Positions 22,398-34,277 of a stretch of DNA of 64,000 nucleotides are shown piece after piece (the first letter of the stretch is position 1; each line of letters opens with the position of its first letter). A program made the translations under genes and the position numbers. A model generated the notes under the pieces. The model worked only from the letters and a program-made list of their open reading frames with translations, searched no databases and was not told the DNA's origin. Source of the DNA: Plectosphaerella cucumerina (lineage: Eukaryota > Ascomycota > Sordariomycetes > Glomerellales > Plectosphaerellaceae); assembly GCA_020746995.1 (NCBI GenBank), contig JAGPXD010000003.1:3968001-4032000 (forward strand). The letters are read 5' to 3'.

Positions 22398-23597
22398 CTA
22401 CCAAGGATACTGGTGTGCCTCGCTTTCCTTCGATAAGTCCAATCCGCCATCCACCTGCTTCTGGTGCTCGCCATCCAGATACGCCAACAGTACGTCCCCA
22501 TACTTCTCCCTCCCCTTGTACTTGGCCACATCGTTCCCCCAGCTTCTGATCGCGCTCGCGAGCCGGCCTGGGACGTACGGCTCCTGGGCAACCTCTGTCA
22601 CGGGGTGAAAGTACGTCCTGATCGTAAAGACAACCGCTCCCGTCTTCGGCAACTTCCTCAAAGTCTGCCTTTCCGACCGGAACCAGTGATGCTCGATGGC
22701 CTTGTCCTTCTCCACGGCGAACCACCCCGTCTCCCCATCCTCGTCGCCAATACTACGACTCCAAGCGAGATCGTCGTCCACCTGCATAAAGTAGTTGTGA
22801 CGCCCGAAGAGCTCCTCAGGCCGCAACCGTGTGAAGAACTTGAGCATGCCCGTCTCGAGCCGCTGGCGGAATTGGGGCACATTGCCTGACGTGTGAATCT
22901 CGGCCAGCTCCATGCCGAACTTCTCGTCGAGGCGCCAGAAACCAGGGAGTAAGATCGAGCCGCTGAGGAGGTAGTAACGGCCGTCTGGGCGCGGGACCAT
23001 GACGGCCAGATCGTCTTGTACGAGGCGCGCGCAGATGGTGATTGGGTCTTCTCTCAGGGGCCGCTCAGTTGTGTCGAAGCTCTCGCCGGACCAGAGGTTG
23101 TCGATGCCGGCGGTGGTGCGTCGGAAGACGGAAGGGTAGCGCGCGGGGAGGTAGTCGGCGAGCTCGTCAAGGAGCTCGTAAGCTGCGGCGAGGGCCTCAG
23201 GGTCTGTTCTGCTGCACTGTGCACCGCGCTCGGCGATGCGTCGAGCCTTGTCGGCGTGGAACTTGGGGTACTGGTTGTCCATCTCGATCCAGTCGGCGTA
23301 GTTGAGGGAGCGGAGACCCATCGTCACGTTGTACTTTGGGCCGTGCCGGAAGGCCCGGTAGGGTTGAGGTTTCGTGTCTGTGAAGGAGAAATCGGGATAC
23401 GGAGGAGGTCGTGGCATGCTGAAGGACGATGGCGTCCAGCCGCCCGGTGATTCCTTGGACTTTTCATCTTGGGAGACAGGCCGCCGCGGTAAGGTTTTGC
23501 GACGGACTGCCAAGCCCCATGCGCCGAGGAGTATACCTCCCAGGATCAGATACACATAAAGCTTCGGAAGCGCCAGACTCAGATATGATGACAACAT
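22398..23597 (-). CDS. DUF3445 protein (heme-dependent oxidative N-demethylase alpha-like), membrane anchored
   Basis: Single exon, 399 residues. An N-terminal helix (about residues 9-29, PKLYVYLILGGILLGAWGLA) anchors the protein, with a basic flank after it. The DUF3445 core follows: RHGPKYNVTMGLRSLNYADW, MDNQYPKFHADKARRI, a central LLSGSILLPGFWRLDEKFGM and LFGRHNYFMQVDDDLAW, then a late FRSERQTLRKLPKTGAVVF-type block. In bacteria related proteins form the alpha subunit of heme-dependent oxidative N-demethylase; in fungi the role is not established. All expected blocks are present with no intron. Its substrate is unknown and membrane location is inferred from the helix only. Confidence 0.8.
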   Translation of the reverse strand: MLSSYLSLALPKLYVYLILGGILLGAWGLAVRRKTLPRRPVSQDEKSKESPGGWTPSSFSMPRPPPYPDFSFTDTKPQPYRAFRHGPKYNVTMGLRSLNYADWIEMDNQYPKFHADKARRIAERGAQCSRTDPEALAAAYELLDELADYLPARYPSVFRRTTAGIDNLWSGESFDTTERPLREDPITICARLVQDDLAVMVPRPDGRYYLLSGSILLPGFWRLDEKFGMELAEIHTSGNVPQFRQRLETGMLKFFTRLRPEELFGRHNYFMQVDDDLAWSRSIGDEDGETGWFAVEKDKAIEHHWFRSERQTLRKLPKTGAVVFTIRTYFHPVTEVAQEPYVPGRLASAIRSWGNDVAKYKGREKYGDVLLAYLDGEHQKQVDGGLDLSKESEAHQYPW

Positions 23598-26500
23598 GGA
23601 GGCGTGCCTGTGTTATGAACGTGATATTGACAAGAGGAGATTCCGAGAGGGGTTTTGATCTTTTGAGTCAGTGATGTGACCCAGTAGCGACGAGCGCCGA
23701 CAACGGCGTGGCGTGCGGAGAAGCCATCCGAAGTGACAAGTTGCCCCAATCACGCGCCTTGTCGTCTTCGCAGGGCGCACCGCGATATGTTTCCCGCCTG
23801 GTGTTGGGTGGGGGAGATAAGGCGGCGCGTCCACGACTCCAAACATCTGGGGGATTTACGTAAAGGGCGCATTTTAGGGTGACAGTTGACGCTGTCGCCA
23901 GTCCGCATTTTCATGAACTGACGCTGGTGTTCAGGCAATGGTTAAACCGACTCCTCATGTATTCAGGCTGAGACTCTGTAAGTCTAGAGTCCATCAACTG
24001 ACACAGCCTATCTTTCCCTACCTATCGCAGAGTACATGTATCCATAAGGTAGTCGCAGACTAGTTACAGTATATGTTGAATACAGGTTGTACCTAGTTTA
24101 TCCTATAGTGACAGTTGCCTGCCAGGCCAGCGGTTATTTTCTACTGGGTCCTCAGCTATCCATTTTCACTGCCTACCTTGGGTAGACAGGCCCACTTGAA
24201 ATGTTGGCACAGGTCTCGAGACTACTCGGTCCGTGAACCTCAGGCCATGGCCGCGCACGATGCCAACATGATGTTGACAGAAGGGGTCTGGCTGTTGGTT
24301 GTACATCTGGGTGGAATGAGATCAAACATATACATCCCTGAGGTGGAGGTCCCGTAGACTTACCCGGTCAAGAGACACCTCCATAGTAAGTTGAGGACAT
24401 ACGCATTTACTCACATTGTCCTCTCCTCGAAATGGCCACATGTAATCCACCAGTTGACGACACCGATGATAGTGGCGAAGTCGGTGAGTAGATATCTGTG
24501 TTCAGATGACGGCCCTATGATTCTTTCATCCGAAATAGTGACTTCTTCCATGCCACTGCTTCCAAGCCTACGGGAGGCCTGTTTTGAAACAACATGCCCA
24601 AAATGTGGTATGCATCTATGACCTGTCACCCAAATGGCGAACGACAAAGCAGCAGGTGAAATTCATTTCAATAAGAAGTAAACTCTTCCTTGTCAGTCAA
24701 TCGGCAGTCTCAATGGTGCCAGTTTATGTCTCGCCCTGCGCGGTAGGCAAATGTGGTCATGAAAGCCAGGGGGCGGGACAACCACCACCCTCAACGTCTG
24801 GGGTCCGTTGCTCGGGATGCTCATACTCCGCTCCGGGAGCCTCAAGATGACATTCCCCAGCTCGCCAAGACCATCGCTTCAGACGCTTCTGGCAGGTCGC
24901 TGGCCAGCCAAATGCCCCAAAGCCACAGCTGACGCCCCTCGTTCGAGGCATGCTTGAAAGAGGGGCATGCAGAGTCCTGGCCACGCGTCTTAGCCTTGAC
25001 ATGGATACACTCGACTGACTGCATCATGACCAAGTGAGGGAAGCGGTCGAGATGACTCGGTTGGCGGCGGTTGAGGGAATGCCGTGCTCACTTTTGACGT
25101 CCCGACATATCGTAGTGGCGTCTTGGCTTGGGACGCCTCCTCGCGAATTCTTTTCGCCTGCCCTATTCTGCAAGATCGTGGCGTCGCCCTCGTGATAACA
25201 GGGATGAGGGGCCTGGCTGCAGGCCGACAAATCCTGGGACTGCCCAGAGTGCTGGGACTTTGGTCGGGTCACCAAGCGACAGGGTTCGACCAGTAGCCCG
25301 GCAGCGCTGATGGTGTGTGCAGACAACGAATTGCAGCGCGCTCCTATCTCACGTCCGGATCTTTGTTGCACGAAATCTCCCTCGCGGCTGTCGTCGTGCA
25401 GCCTCCCGGCCCTCTCGGATATCGGACGCCGGGCAGTGTGACGCGAGGCGGGCGTCGGTGGTCAGGTACTGTATCTGCCTTATCTCCACTGTGCCTTCTA
25501 GTGCGGTGCGTACGAGTATCCTTGTCGAGTCCCTAGTCCGATCAGACTAGATGGGCATCACCAAGAACCGAAAATGGATCGGCTGTCGCCCGGGGGGACT
25601 ACTGGATCCTGCGAGGGGGCGGGGATGGGAAGAAGGAGATGATGTTGTGCCACTGAGCGCTCGTACCGGCGGCAGTGATGCGAGGGACCACAAGCAGCTC
25701 CAGGGCGCACAGAATCCAGCCGTGGCGGACGGGTGCAACGGTCAAGCATGCGAGGTCTGTAGGGCGTGGCAACGGTGTCTCCCACTCCCAATGTTCCGGG
25801 CTCAGGATTCAGGGGCATCCCATTCCCACAGCAAGCCACCAAAGGCACCGACTCTTCCAGTAGGAAGCCTCTTTGCCGCCCTTCATCTCCATCACTGCAT
25901 CAGTCGACGGACTCGGGAAGCTCAGGCCATGCGGGGATAAGCACCAAAACAGACCCGTCATCACTGCTACTCAGCGCCCGACCCCTGAAGGCCAGAGGCT
26001 GGACCGCCACCGGCCATCGCCAATCATCCTGCCGCTTGGCCTGGAGGTCCCCCAGCAAACGGATAAGCTTGAAGGTTGGATCCCCGCACGACCAACGGGA
26101 AGAGGCAGGTGGGCGACAACGGCCCCTGCACAGCCGGCGGTGGCGCCCCAGCCAAGTCGACTTTCCGGACCTCGTCCGCGTCTCCTCCACGCGATGCTCG
26201 CGTTCTTTTCGGAAGGTGACAACCGGCCGACCTGGAAACTACGGCTCGCCCGCCAGCCATCCTTCTACCCAGCTTCCTCTCTGCACCATGGCCCACGGGC
26301 ACCAAGCCACCGCTCCGCATCCGCGCTCCAATAATGCGCTCGCCCAGCATACGCTCGCCCGGGATGCCTGGTCAGTAAAGGGCAGCTCGACGACGCGTCG
26401 GCGAACCACAGCCCGGTGCGAAGCAACCGAGCTACCAGCTTGGCCCCCTGGGCAGCCCCCTCACCTCGCGAGGGGTGCGTGAAGCTCCCAGGCCCTGATG

Positions 26501-26746
26501 ATGATCAGCAGTCAGTCAGCTAGCAGCAGCATACGATGCTCCTTCCTCGCCTCGTACTGCTCCACTCGTCGGCCCTCGGTCGCCTTCCCGGATTCTACCC
26601 CAGGTGAAGCGGGCGGGTGGGTGCCGCGAGGGAGGGAAAGCACCTGGCTACTATAAAGCAGGCCCCGTCGCTGATCGCCTCGTCCCTCGTACTGCTCCTG
26701 TCGTGTCACTCTCCGGCCTCAGCAACCCCAGAGCCCCTTGCCCAGC
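23598..26746. other. 3.1-kb gene-poor region, partly AT-richer
   Basis: Contains the upstream regions of the DUF3445 gene (left) and the carboxypeptidase gene (right). Bases about 23950-24700 look AT-richer than neighbours and hold only short frames. No repeat or RNA gene recognised. Frames at 25551-26482 are GC-driven and lack family patterns. Confidence 0.45.
26652..26657 (+). promoter_or_regulatory. TATA box of the carboxypeptidase gene
   Basis: TATAAA in the context GGCTACTATAAAGCAGG, 95 bases before the ATG at 26747, in a GC-rich promoter. Confidence 0.6.
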
Positions 26747-28212
26747 ATGAAGACCTCCACCAGCCTCCTCGCCGCCGCCCTGGCCCTACCCTTTGCGGCC
26801 GCCAAGGTCTCGTACGACGGCTACAAGGCCTACTCGATCGAGAGCCACAACCAGTACGAGGCCGTCGAGAAGGCCCTCGAGGATCTCGAGTGGGTCAACC
26901 TGGCCTGCGCCGACAACCACGATCACCTGGACATTGCCGTTGCTCCCGAGTCGGTCGCTGCCTTCGAGGCTCTCGGCCTCGACTTCAAGCTGGTCGATGG
27001 CGACTTTGGTGCCGCCATTGCCGAGGAGGGCAAGATGAAGAAGTACAAGCGTAAGTTCTGCCAGTCTTCTCGTCCCTAATGTTCAATGCTGACACCTCTC
27101 GCCCAGGTACCGTCAAGCGCCAGGACGGTCCCGCTCCTCTGCCCGACTTCGAGTTCTTCGACTCGTACCACCCTTTTGAGGAGCACCTCGAGTACCTCGA
27201 GGACATCCACGCCGCTTTCCCCGACAATTCGGAGATCTTCGTCGCCGGCGAGTCGCTCGAGGGTCGCCCTATCCAGGGTATTCACCTCTGGGGCCGCGAC
27301 GGCCCTGACGCCCATGAGGCCATCATCTGGCACGGTACCGTTCACGCTCGTGAATGGATCGTTGCTCCTGTACGTCAACGCCGCCGGTGTTACCTTGTTG
27401 CCTGTGGTTGTGGTTACTGACTGCGAAACAGACCCTCGAGTACATCCTGTACAAGCTTGTCGACGGCTACAAGAAGCGCTCTTGCTCGTCCGTCAAGGCT
27501 CTTGACAACTACAGCATCTACATCATGCCCGTTGTCAACCCTGATGGTAAGACCGGCACCCTGAGTCCAGTCCCGTTTACTGCGGTGATTGACCTTCGAC
27601 TAACATCGCGACCCAGGTTTCGTCTTCACCCACCAGAGCACTCGTCTCTGGCGCAAGAACCGTCAGTCCCGTGCTGGATCTACTTGCGTCGGCACCGACA
27701 TCAACCGCAACTGGCCTCACCAGTGGGACGTTCCCGGCGGCTCCTCGACCAACCCCTGCTCGGAGACTTACCGCGGCCTTGCTCCCGGCGACACCCCCGA
27801 GAACAAGGTTCTGACCAACCACACCCTCGCCATCGCCGAGAAGCATGGCCTGAAGAACTACATCGACTGGCACGCTTTCTCTCAGCTCATCCTCCTGCCC
27901 TACGGTTACAGCTGCAGCGCCGTCGCCCCCAACAACGACTACCAGATGGAGCTCGCCGGCGGCGTCGAGGCTGCCATTCGCTCCGTCAACGGCCTCACCT
28001 TCACCTACGGCCCTACCTGCCCCACAATCTACCAGACCTCCGGTGTCTCTATGGACTGGGCCTTTGACATTGCTGGCGCCGAGCTGGCCTGGGGATACGA
28101 GATGCGCCCCCTGAACCAGGGCCAGGGTGGCTTCGTCCTGCCCCCCTCGCAGATCGTGCTGTCCGGTGCCGAGCAGTGGGCCGGTGCCAAGTACCTCCTT
28201 GCCAACATGTAA
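26747..28212 (+). CDS. Secreted M14A zinc carboxypeptidase (preproenzyme)
   Basis: Four exons: 26747-27050, 27107-27369, 27432-27546, 27617-28212, with introns of 56, 62 and 70 nt. Total 425 residues. A signal peptide covers about residues 1-19 (MKTSTSLLAAALALPFAAA), then an activation propeptide to about residue 105, ending in TVKRQDG, where a basic KR site fits processing. The catalytic domain shows the zinc ligands in HGTVHAREW (His, Glu) and IDWHAFSQ (His), substrate-binding Arg/Asn in INRNWPHQW, and the catalytic Glu in WGYEMRP. The family removes C-terminal residues from peptides; CPA-like (hydrophobic) or CPB-like preference is not decided here. It is expected to act outside the cell in protein use. 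Confidence 0.93.
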
Positions 28213-28393
28213 ATCCCCGAGAGGACTGCCAGAACCGTGTGGCCAGTGCATTGTAGATAGACATGAATCCATCGGACGTGCCCTCATTCCACGACTTCAT
28301 GTCCAGGCACGCATTGACCCATGTACTAAGCATCTGTCTGACAACGACGGGATGACATCTACTTTTGATGAAGACCCAGCAAAAAGGAAAGCA

Positions 28394-28490
28394 TGATGAG
28401 GACGAGACTTGAACTCGCGCGGGTTGCCCCACCAGGAATGTCGTTAAGGTGACCTTAACCTGGCGCCATAACCAACTCGGCCACCTCACC
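28394..28490 (-). tRNA. tRNA-Leu(AAG) with a 15-nt intron
   Basis: Read on the minus strand. Acceptor stem GGTGAGG pairs with CCTCATC (one G-T wobble), discriminator A. The D arm is GCC...GGC. Anticodon stem CCAGG/CCTGG flanks a loop read TTAAGG plus T once a 15-nt intron (just 3' of the anticodon) is removed. The intron contains CCTTAA, complementary to the anticodon loop, as in canonical tRNA introns. A long variable arm (GGG-GCAA-CCC) identifies a type II tRNA and, with anticodon AAG, leucine. The T arm GCGAG-TTCAAGT-CTCGT is intact. Mature length is 82 before CCA. Confidence 0.93.
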
Positions 28491-28709
28491 GGATTGTCCA
28501 GTTGATGAAGATGGACACTTCGTGCGTCGTTAAGACACGGCCCATCCTAATGACCACCCCGGATGGTTTATTTTGTAAATCGTACACTGGCTCGCCAGTA
28601 TCGTTAACCAGGTTACAAGTTCTCGAACCAAATGTCATTTAGACTGTCAGTGCCAGTCCAGCCAAGGATTGAATCGATGATTAAGCGTCCGGCCGGAAAG
28701 CAATATATC

Positions 28710-31700
28710 CTAGAGCTTCCACTGAGAGCACCAATGCCTCATCATATCTGGTGTCACAGGCCCCGTTTCCCTCAAAGCTCGACTCCGCTCCTTTGTCTTT
28801 GTGGTCTCAAGATAGACCGGTTGTCGTTTCTCTCCCTCAGGAACAAGTACACTCCTGAACGTGTCGACCAGTTTGATGGCAGGTAGACGTGCTGAATCGT
28901 CGAGAGCACGAGCCTCCAGCTTCTCGATCCATTCCCTGAAGCCAATGACCTCGGGGATACGGTCTGTTCCAAAGAACTCTTGAATCGCGGGAATGAGCTG
29001 GTCAAAAAACGTGGCTGCAGGGTTGGCGCAGTGAACAATCCGAACATGCCCGCGGCCACCTTCGTCATCGAAACTTTCCTCGTCGATGATGACGGTGTCG
29101 AGGATCGTCCGAGATGCGACTTCCAGGGGTAGCCAGTCAACCCTGTTGAGGAGGCCAACGTCCGTAGGTAACGCTCCAAGCTCGATGCTGCTCTCGATCA
29201 AGCTGGGGAACAGCTCGTGCTTGTTCCAAGACCCCTTTTCTCCAAGCGGCCCGGCAATCTGCCCAACACGGGCAATTGTCGCGTCGAAACCGCCAATACG
29301 GGCGCCCTTGTCCAGAAGAATGTTGCCCAAGATCTTGCTCTGGCAGTATCCGTTGGATGCAATCATCAGGTCGTCTAGTGTCTCTTCTGGAACGGCAGGT
29401 CCCTTGGTATTGACATCCCACCGGTCGAACGCCCCGGCGGACGATGTCGTCGCGACGTTGACTCGTTTCTTGCAGCGCGCGGCCATGTCGATAATGTGTC
29501 TCACGCCGGCGATGTGAGGCTCCATTGACTCGACCGACACGTTGAAGTTGACGGCCCAGGCGGCGTGGATGATGTGGTCTGCCGAGTCAAGAATGGTTTC
29601 GAGCGCTCGAGGAGCGAGACCGAGATCAGGCTGCGTGATGTCAAAGCGGTAGAAGTCGGCTTTGGGCGCAAGATCCGTGGTGAGGCCGCGGGAAGCCATG
29701 AGGTTTGGTTGGCGCTGGCGTCCGCCTCCCTCACTTCTGTTGAGGCAGATGACCCGAGAGACATTGGGATCTTGTAGGAGATCGTGTAATAGGTAGCAAC
29801 CAAAGGTGCCGGTCGAGCCGGTCAGCACCACGGTTTGCGAGTCCCTGGAGCGAGGCATTTTGCCGGTCGTGGTACCCTGGGTGAAGTTCTGAGAGTAACT
29901 GTCGAGGAGCTTTTGCATGGAAGTAATGACTCGGGTGTCTACATCTTCAGCGCTGCTGGCCGATGACAGAATGTGTGCTGCAAGGCGTCTAGGCGTCGGG
30001 TTTCCGTAGATGGTGCTGGGCTTGATGAGCTTGACATCAAAGGCAAGACCCGATGCTTCGATGCCGCTGCGGAGGAGACGAGCTGCCAAGATCATCTGCA
30101 GAGAATCGATACCGGCAGCGTAAAAGTCGGCATCCTCATCGAGACAGGTCGACCCAATTCTCAGGTCGAAGACGTCCAAAATCGAATGCGTCAGAGCTTC
30201 TTGGGAAGAGACGTCGAGATGGGGTGCCTCAAGTGTCGAAGGCTTGTTGTGATTCTCGTACAACTCGTTAATCTCAGCTTCATACAGCTTCACCGCGGCC
30301 TGGCGCTTGATTGTGCCTTTAGCGGTCAGTGGAAACGGTCTTTCCGGGCTTGACACTCCGACCAAGCTTTTCAGGATTTGTCCGTGGCCGACTAGATGGG
30401 TCAGCTGTGCGAATGACAAAGGGGCAAGGCGTCCCACCTGTCTCCTTGTTCATCTTGACAACCAAAGGCCAGACATCGTTGATCAGCTTTCGGGCTTCGG
30501 CTTCGGTTGTGGGGTGTGTGATGGGGTCAAGAATTAAGGCCGGTTGGAATCTGGCTTGTCCGACAACCAACGCGCTCTTCAGAAGCTTCGATCTGCCAAC
30601 TCCCTCTTCAATGCTGACGGGGTTCAGCTTCTCTCCGTTGGAGAAGACAATGATGTTATCCGCTCTCCCTTGGTACAGCCAGTGATCGGGGACCGTCGGG
30701 TGCTTCCGGAAGAGGTCGCTGGTAGCGTATTCCTTGGCCTCGGGGAAGATGTAAAAGACGCTTTGGTTGACATGGGTGCACTTGTCAGTCTTGACAAATA
30801 CTAACTCGTACACTCCCTCTTCTCCGGGTTGTGATCGCCACTGGACACCGGTCTCATCTGGATTGATGTGAAAATGGTTCCAGAGATCCGGGTTGGCAAC
30901 TTCATAAGAAGGTGGTGTAGATGCTCTGACAGGTGATTAGCATGGCTTTAAGTAAAAGTGTGGAGTTTCTAACTCGGTTGAAGCGATGACGTTGAGAAGG
31001 TTGACACCTTGTGCCTTGAGAATTTCTCCAGCCTGCTGGTTGAGGCTGCCTGTGATAATCTTTAGCTATGCGTGAGTTCCAGGTTGTCGGGGAGGAATAC
31101 TCACCTCCTCCATAAATGACAATGTTCAATTTGGCCAGCTGCTTCAGTGCTCTCGAATCATTCACCATCGTCTCGAGTATGAAAGGCGCCAGAGAAGCCC
31201 CGCTGGCGTCCATGTTTTCAAGACACTCAGTGATGAACTCTCCAGAGGGGAATTTGCCGCCGATGCCAAAGATGCTCGGTATGTTCTGAAAGATGTTGAG
31301 GCCGATGAAGGTGTAGAGGGCACCCGCGTGGAATAGGGGCACTTTTGACGTCAGTATCAGTACCTCCCATGTCGGTAGGTGCACCGACCCGGCAAGTAAA
31401 GTCTTTGGATCTCATCGCCGAGGAGGTCAAAGACGTGTCGCTTTCCCTTCCACATTTGTACTTTCTGCTGGCCGTCCCTGAGAGCCATGGCTCCGTGTCT
31501 GACGATGATGGGCTTGGGCATCCCGGTAGTACCACTGCTGTGCAGTGTGCAGAGAGGATCCCATCGTCCCTCGTCAAAGGTCCTGTTGTATGGAAAGTGG
31601 GCGGTTGTGCCGACTTGGACGATGAGCTCTTCGAGGGACGGAATCTCGACAACCTTCATCGAAGATCGGGCTGCCAGCCATGGCTTGACCATGCCAAGAG

Positions 31701-32177
31701 TTGCTGAGGGGGTGGACACGATCCTGCAGTTGACAGATTGCAGGAGATGAAGTTGGCCTTCAGGTGAGTTGCGCGGCGAGATGAAGAATGCCTGATAACC
31801 CGCCTTGACGGCTCCGACAAGGAAAGCCTGCCATCGTCAGCGCTGTTGTGGGATGATGTCATGAAGGCAGAAGAAAAGTTGCTTACCACGTAGCGAGCGT
31901 CGTTCGGGCCGATGTACGAGATGACGGGAAATTCGCCCTTTGCCGCTGGGCCGCACACCTCCACAATGCGCTGGGCGATGCCGTCGATGACACCTGCATA
32001 TTGCTTCCATGTCACAATCTGCCAGCCATCCGTAGGCTCTGAAGATCGTGGGATCTGGAAACACTCCTCATCCGGCTTGGTAGCGGCCGCCTTATCGATG
32101 ATGTGAGGAATAAGACGACGCCCGATCGGTTCATCGGCCGTCTGAAAGTCGGATAGGGCTTGAAAATAGGAGCCCAT
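28710..32177 (-). CDS. NRPS-like A-T-R carboxylate reductase, 1070 residues
   Basis: Six exons: 31887-32177, 31389-31827, 31105-31341, 30974-31049, 30438-30925, 28710-30391; five introns of 46-59 nt, all in phase. Adenylation domain about residues 1-545: A3 LHSSGTTGMPKP (193-204), VIASTE, YQGRADNIIVFSNGEKLNP (432-450) and PLTAKGTIKR with the acylation Lys (531-540). Carrier domain about 575-655 with YAAGIDSLQ (phosphopantetheine Ser about 607). Reductase domain about 695-1070 with TGSTGTFG (NADPH site, 701-708) and Tyr/Lys of GYCQSK (859, 863). There is no condensation domain. Such enzymes activate a carboxylic or amino acid as AMP ester, load it as thioester and release it as aldehyde. Substrate is unknown. 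It lies downstream of an MFS gene on the same strand (555 bases). Confidence 0.92.
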
Positions 32178-32731
32178 GGCAGGCGGACAATATAGGCTGG
32201 AAGTTTCAATGGTGAAGGGAGAAAGCCTGTGCTCATACCCTTTGATGGGAGGTCCTGCTTCTTCAGTCTTCCGTCAACACCCCCGCATCTACCGCCGCGT
32301 GGATGATACGATCAGTACGATACACGTGTGCCTAAGAGTCCCTCGGCTTGCACCACGGCCCCGACCGCCCGACGAACAGCCCACGAGTCGCCAACCCGGG
32401 TAAATTGGACTCATCCCCGAGGCTTGTCATGGATCTTGATCCCCATTTCGTTACTCTCACCGGTGGCATGCAGCTTGGTGGCCCCGCTGCAGGTGGCCTG
32501 ATTGGAGGTGTCTGCTGAAGAACCTTGCCGACATGCATGAAGATATGCGGCAGGCGACCAACTTACAGACAGGGGCAAGGGAGAGTGTGGCTTCTCGGTT
32601 GTATTAGGTGTATGTTGGAGGAGCTATTTCCCAGGATGATGACATCAGACCAAACCGGTCCATCCAAACGCCAACGCAAAGAAGGCGACTAAATGAAAAG
32701 GGCAGCGAGGTACATTGGCTGTGCCGCACAG

Positions 32732-34277
32732 CTAACAGGCCACCCGCCACGCCCAGCCAGCTCTGAACCATCTCGATGTGACCAGCAACGCTGCCGCGGC
32801 GACAGCTGAAATGGCGGCCCAGATCTGAGCGGCTGTGAAGCCGCCGGTGGCCTGAATGGCACCGCCGATGGGAGGCCCCGTGAGAGAGGCGAAAGAAGCC
32901 ACACTGAATGCCATGCCCAGGCGGGTACCTACTGTATCCAGCCTCTTGGTGATACTGGCGACCGTCGTGGGCATGAGACTCTGGAAAGCACCAGACACCA
33001 CGCCTAGCACTGCAGTGAAGGCAAAAAGTCCCGTGATACTGGACACGGCAGACCAGCATGCAATGACAATAGCGAGACAGATCATCGACAAGGTGATCAT
33101 GTTGAGAGGACCGACCCGGTCGGCGAGGAAGGGAACTGCGATACGGGCGGGAATACCGGCACCGTTGACGATCATGACCAGTATAGCAGCCGAGGCATAA
33201 GGCAAACCGAGCCGTTGGATGCCGTAGGAAGCAATCAGGAGAGACGTCAGCGATATGCGGACCATTGGCAGAGCGGCAGCGTATGCACGGGGTACATAGT
33301 GTCCAGGGCCGGTCGTCACTCACATAGTAGAAGATGTAGTAATTGGCCCACGTGAACAGGAACAATGCGAGCACGTAAGTCACGTAGACGCCCTCCTTGA
33401 ACGCCGACAGTTCAAGGATGGGTCCGGAGCGTCTCGGAGGCAGCCGCGACCGGAGGAGAGCAAAGGCAACAGCAAAGCAAGTCAGGTTCACAAAGCCCAG
33501 GACACGGGCCGTCCACTGGAAGCCGATGCGTGGGATCAACTCCCGTACGATGACGGGGTAGACGATGCCGCCAGCCGAGTTGCCGGTGGTAACAAGGCCG
33601 ATGGCCAGGCCGCGGCGGCTCGAAAACCAAGTAGCAACCAGGGCAATACTCGGAGTGAAGAGGATGCCGCCGCCGAGGCCGGTGAGAAGGCCCTGCGTGA
33701 CCATGAGGTGCCAGTACTGAGGAGAGGCGGCGGCGCTCATGGCGAAGAGGCCGGTGAGCTGGATGGCGGCGCCGACAGCAAAGGTTGGGCGGAAGTGACC
33801 GGCATCGAGAAGGCGGCCGGTGAAGGCACCGATGCAGGTAGTGAGGCAGGCTTGCAGAGAGCCGATCCAGGAGATGGCCGAGGGCGACACGTCGGGCAGG
33901 ATGGTGGTGGTGTAGTAGGACTGGAAGGCGCCGAACGAGTTCAGCCAGCCCCAGGTGGAGAAGATGACGAGCCAGCCGGCGACGACCTGCAGCCAGGCCT
34001 GGGCGCCGCCGTCAGGCGGAGGGGGGAGGGCGGAGTTGGAGCGGCCCCGGGCCAGAGTGCTCGTTGCCGTAGCCAGGCGGCCGAGGGCGGTGTCGTCCGG
34101 GTCTTCGTCGTCCACGGCGGGTCCCGGGCTGGTGCTGCGGCCCCTGGGGGCAGAGGGCTGAGCAGACTTTTGGCGCTGCATCTCGGCCTGTCCGGGGGGT
34201 CCATGCTCGTTGTCGGACATGTCGGTGGACAGTGAGGTCGAGTCCATGTGCTTCTCTGATGGTGCTGGTGGCGACAT
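32732..34277 (-). CDS. MCT-type MFS transporter, intron with a TG 3' end
   Basis: Exon 1 33324-34277 and exon 2 32732-33235 give 485 residues if joined. Residues about 1-88 are a hydrophilic, Ser/Pro-rich cytosolic N-terminus. DGGAQAWLQVVAGWLVIFSTWGW starts helix 1 of the fungal monocarboxylate-porter subgroup; FTPSIALVATWF and GLAIGLVTTGNSAGG follow. Exon 1 ends NYYIFYY and exon 2 starts IASYGIQRLG, with IVNGAGIPARIAVPFLADRVGPLN next, the expected family order. The intron (33236-33323, 88 nt) has donor GTGAGT, branch CTGAC and a pyrimidine tract, but ends TG, not AG. No AG occurs between the donor and 33137. Likely plasma-membrane efflux or uptake for the cluster product. Canonical splicing cannot give this protein. 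Confidence 0.8.
33236..33323 (-). other. Intron of the MFS gene with GT...TG ends
   Basis: 88 nt, GTGAGT donor, branch-like GCTGACG (33245-33251), then TCTCTCCTG directly before the codons for IASYG. One base change (T to A) would make CCAG. Listed separately because it decides whether the gene works. Confidence 0.6.

Noticed and set aside
23950..24700. AT-richer stretch considered as a RIP-mutated transposon relic
   Set aside because: No transposon-like coding remnants, terminal repeats or target duplications could be seen; AT content alone is too weak.
32604..33323. Continuation of the MFS first frame without splicing to 32604 (557-residue frame)
   Set aside because: After FYYV the residues are Cys/Arg/His-rich and not membrane-like, while the other frame carries the conserved helices.
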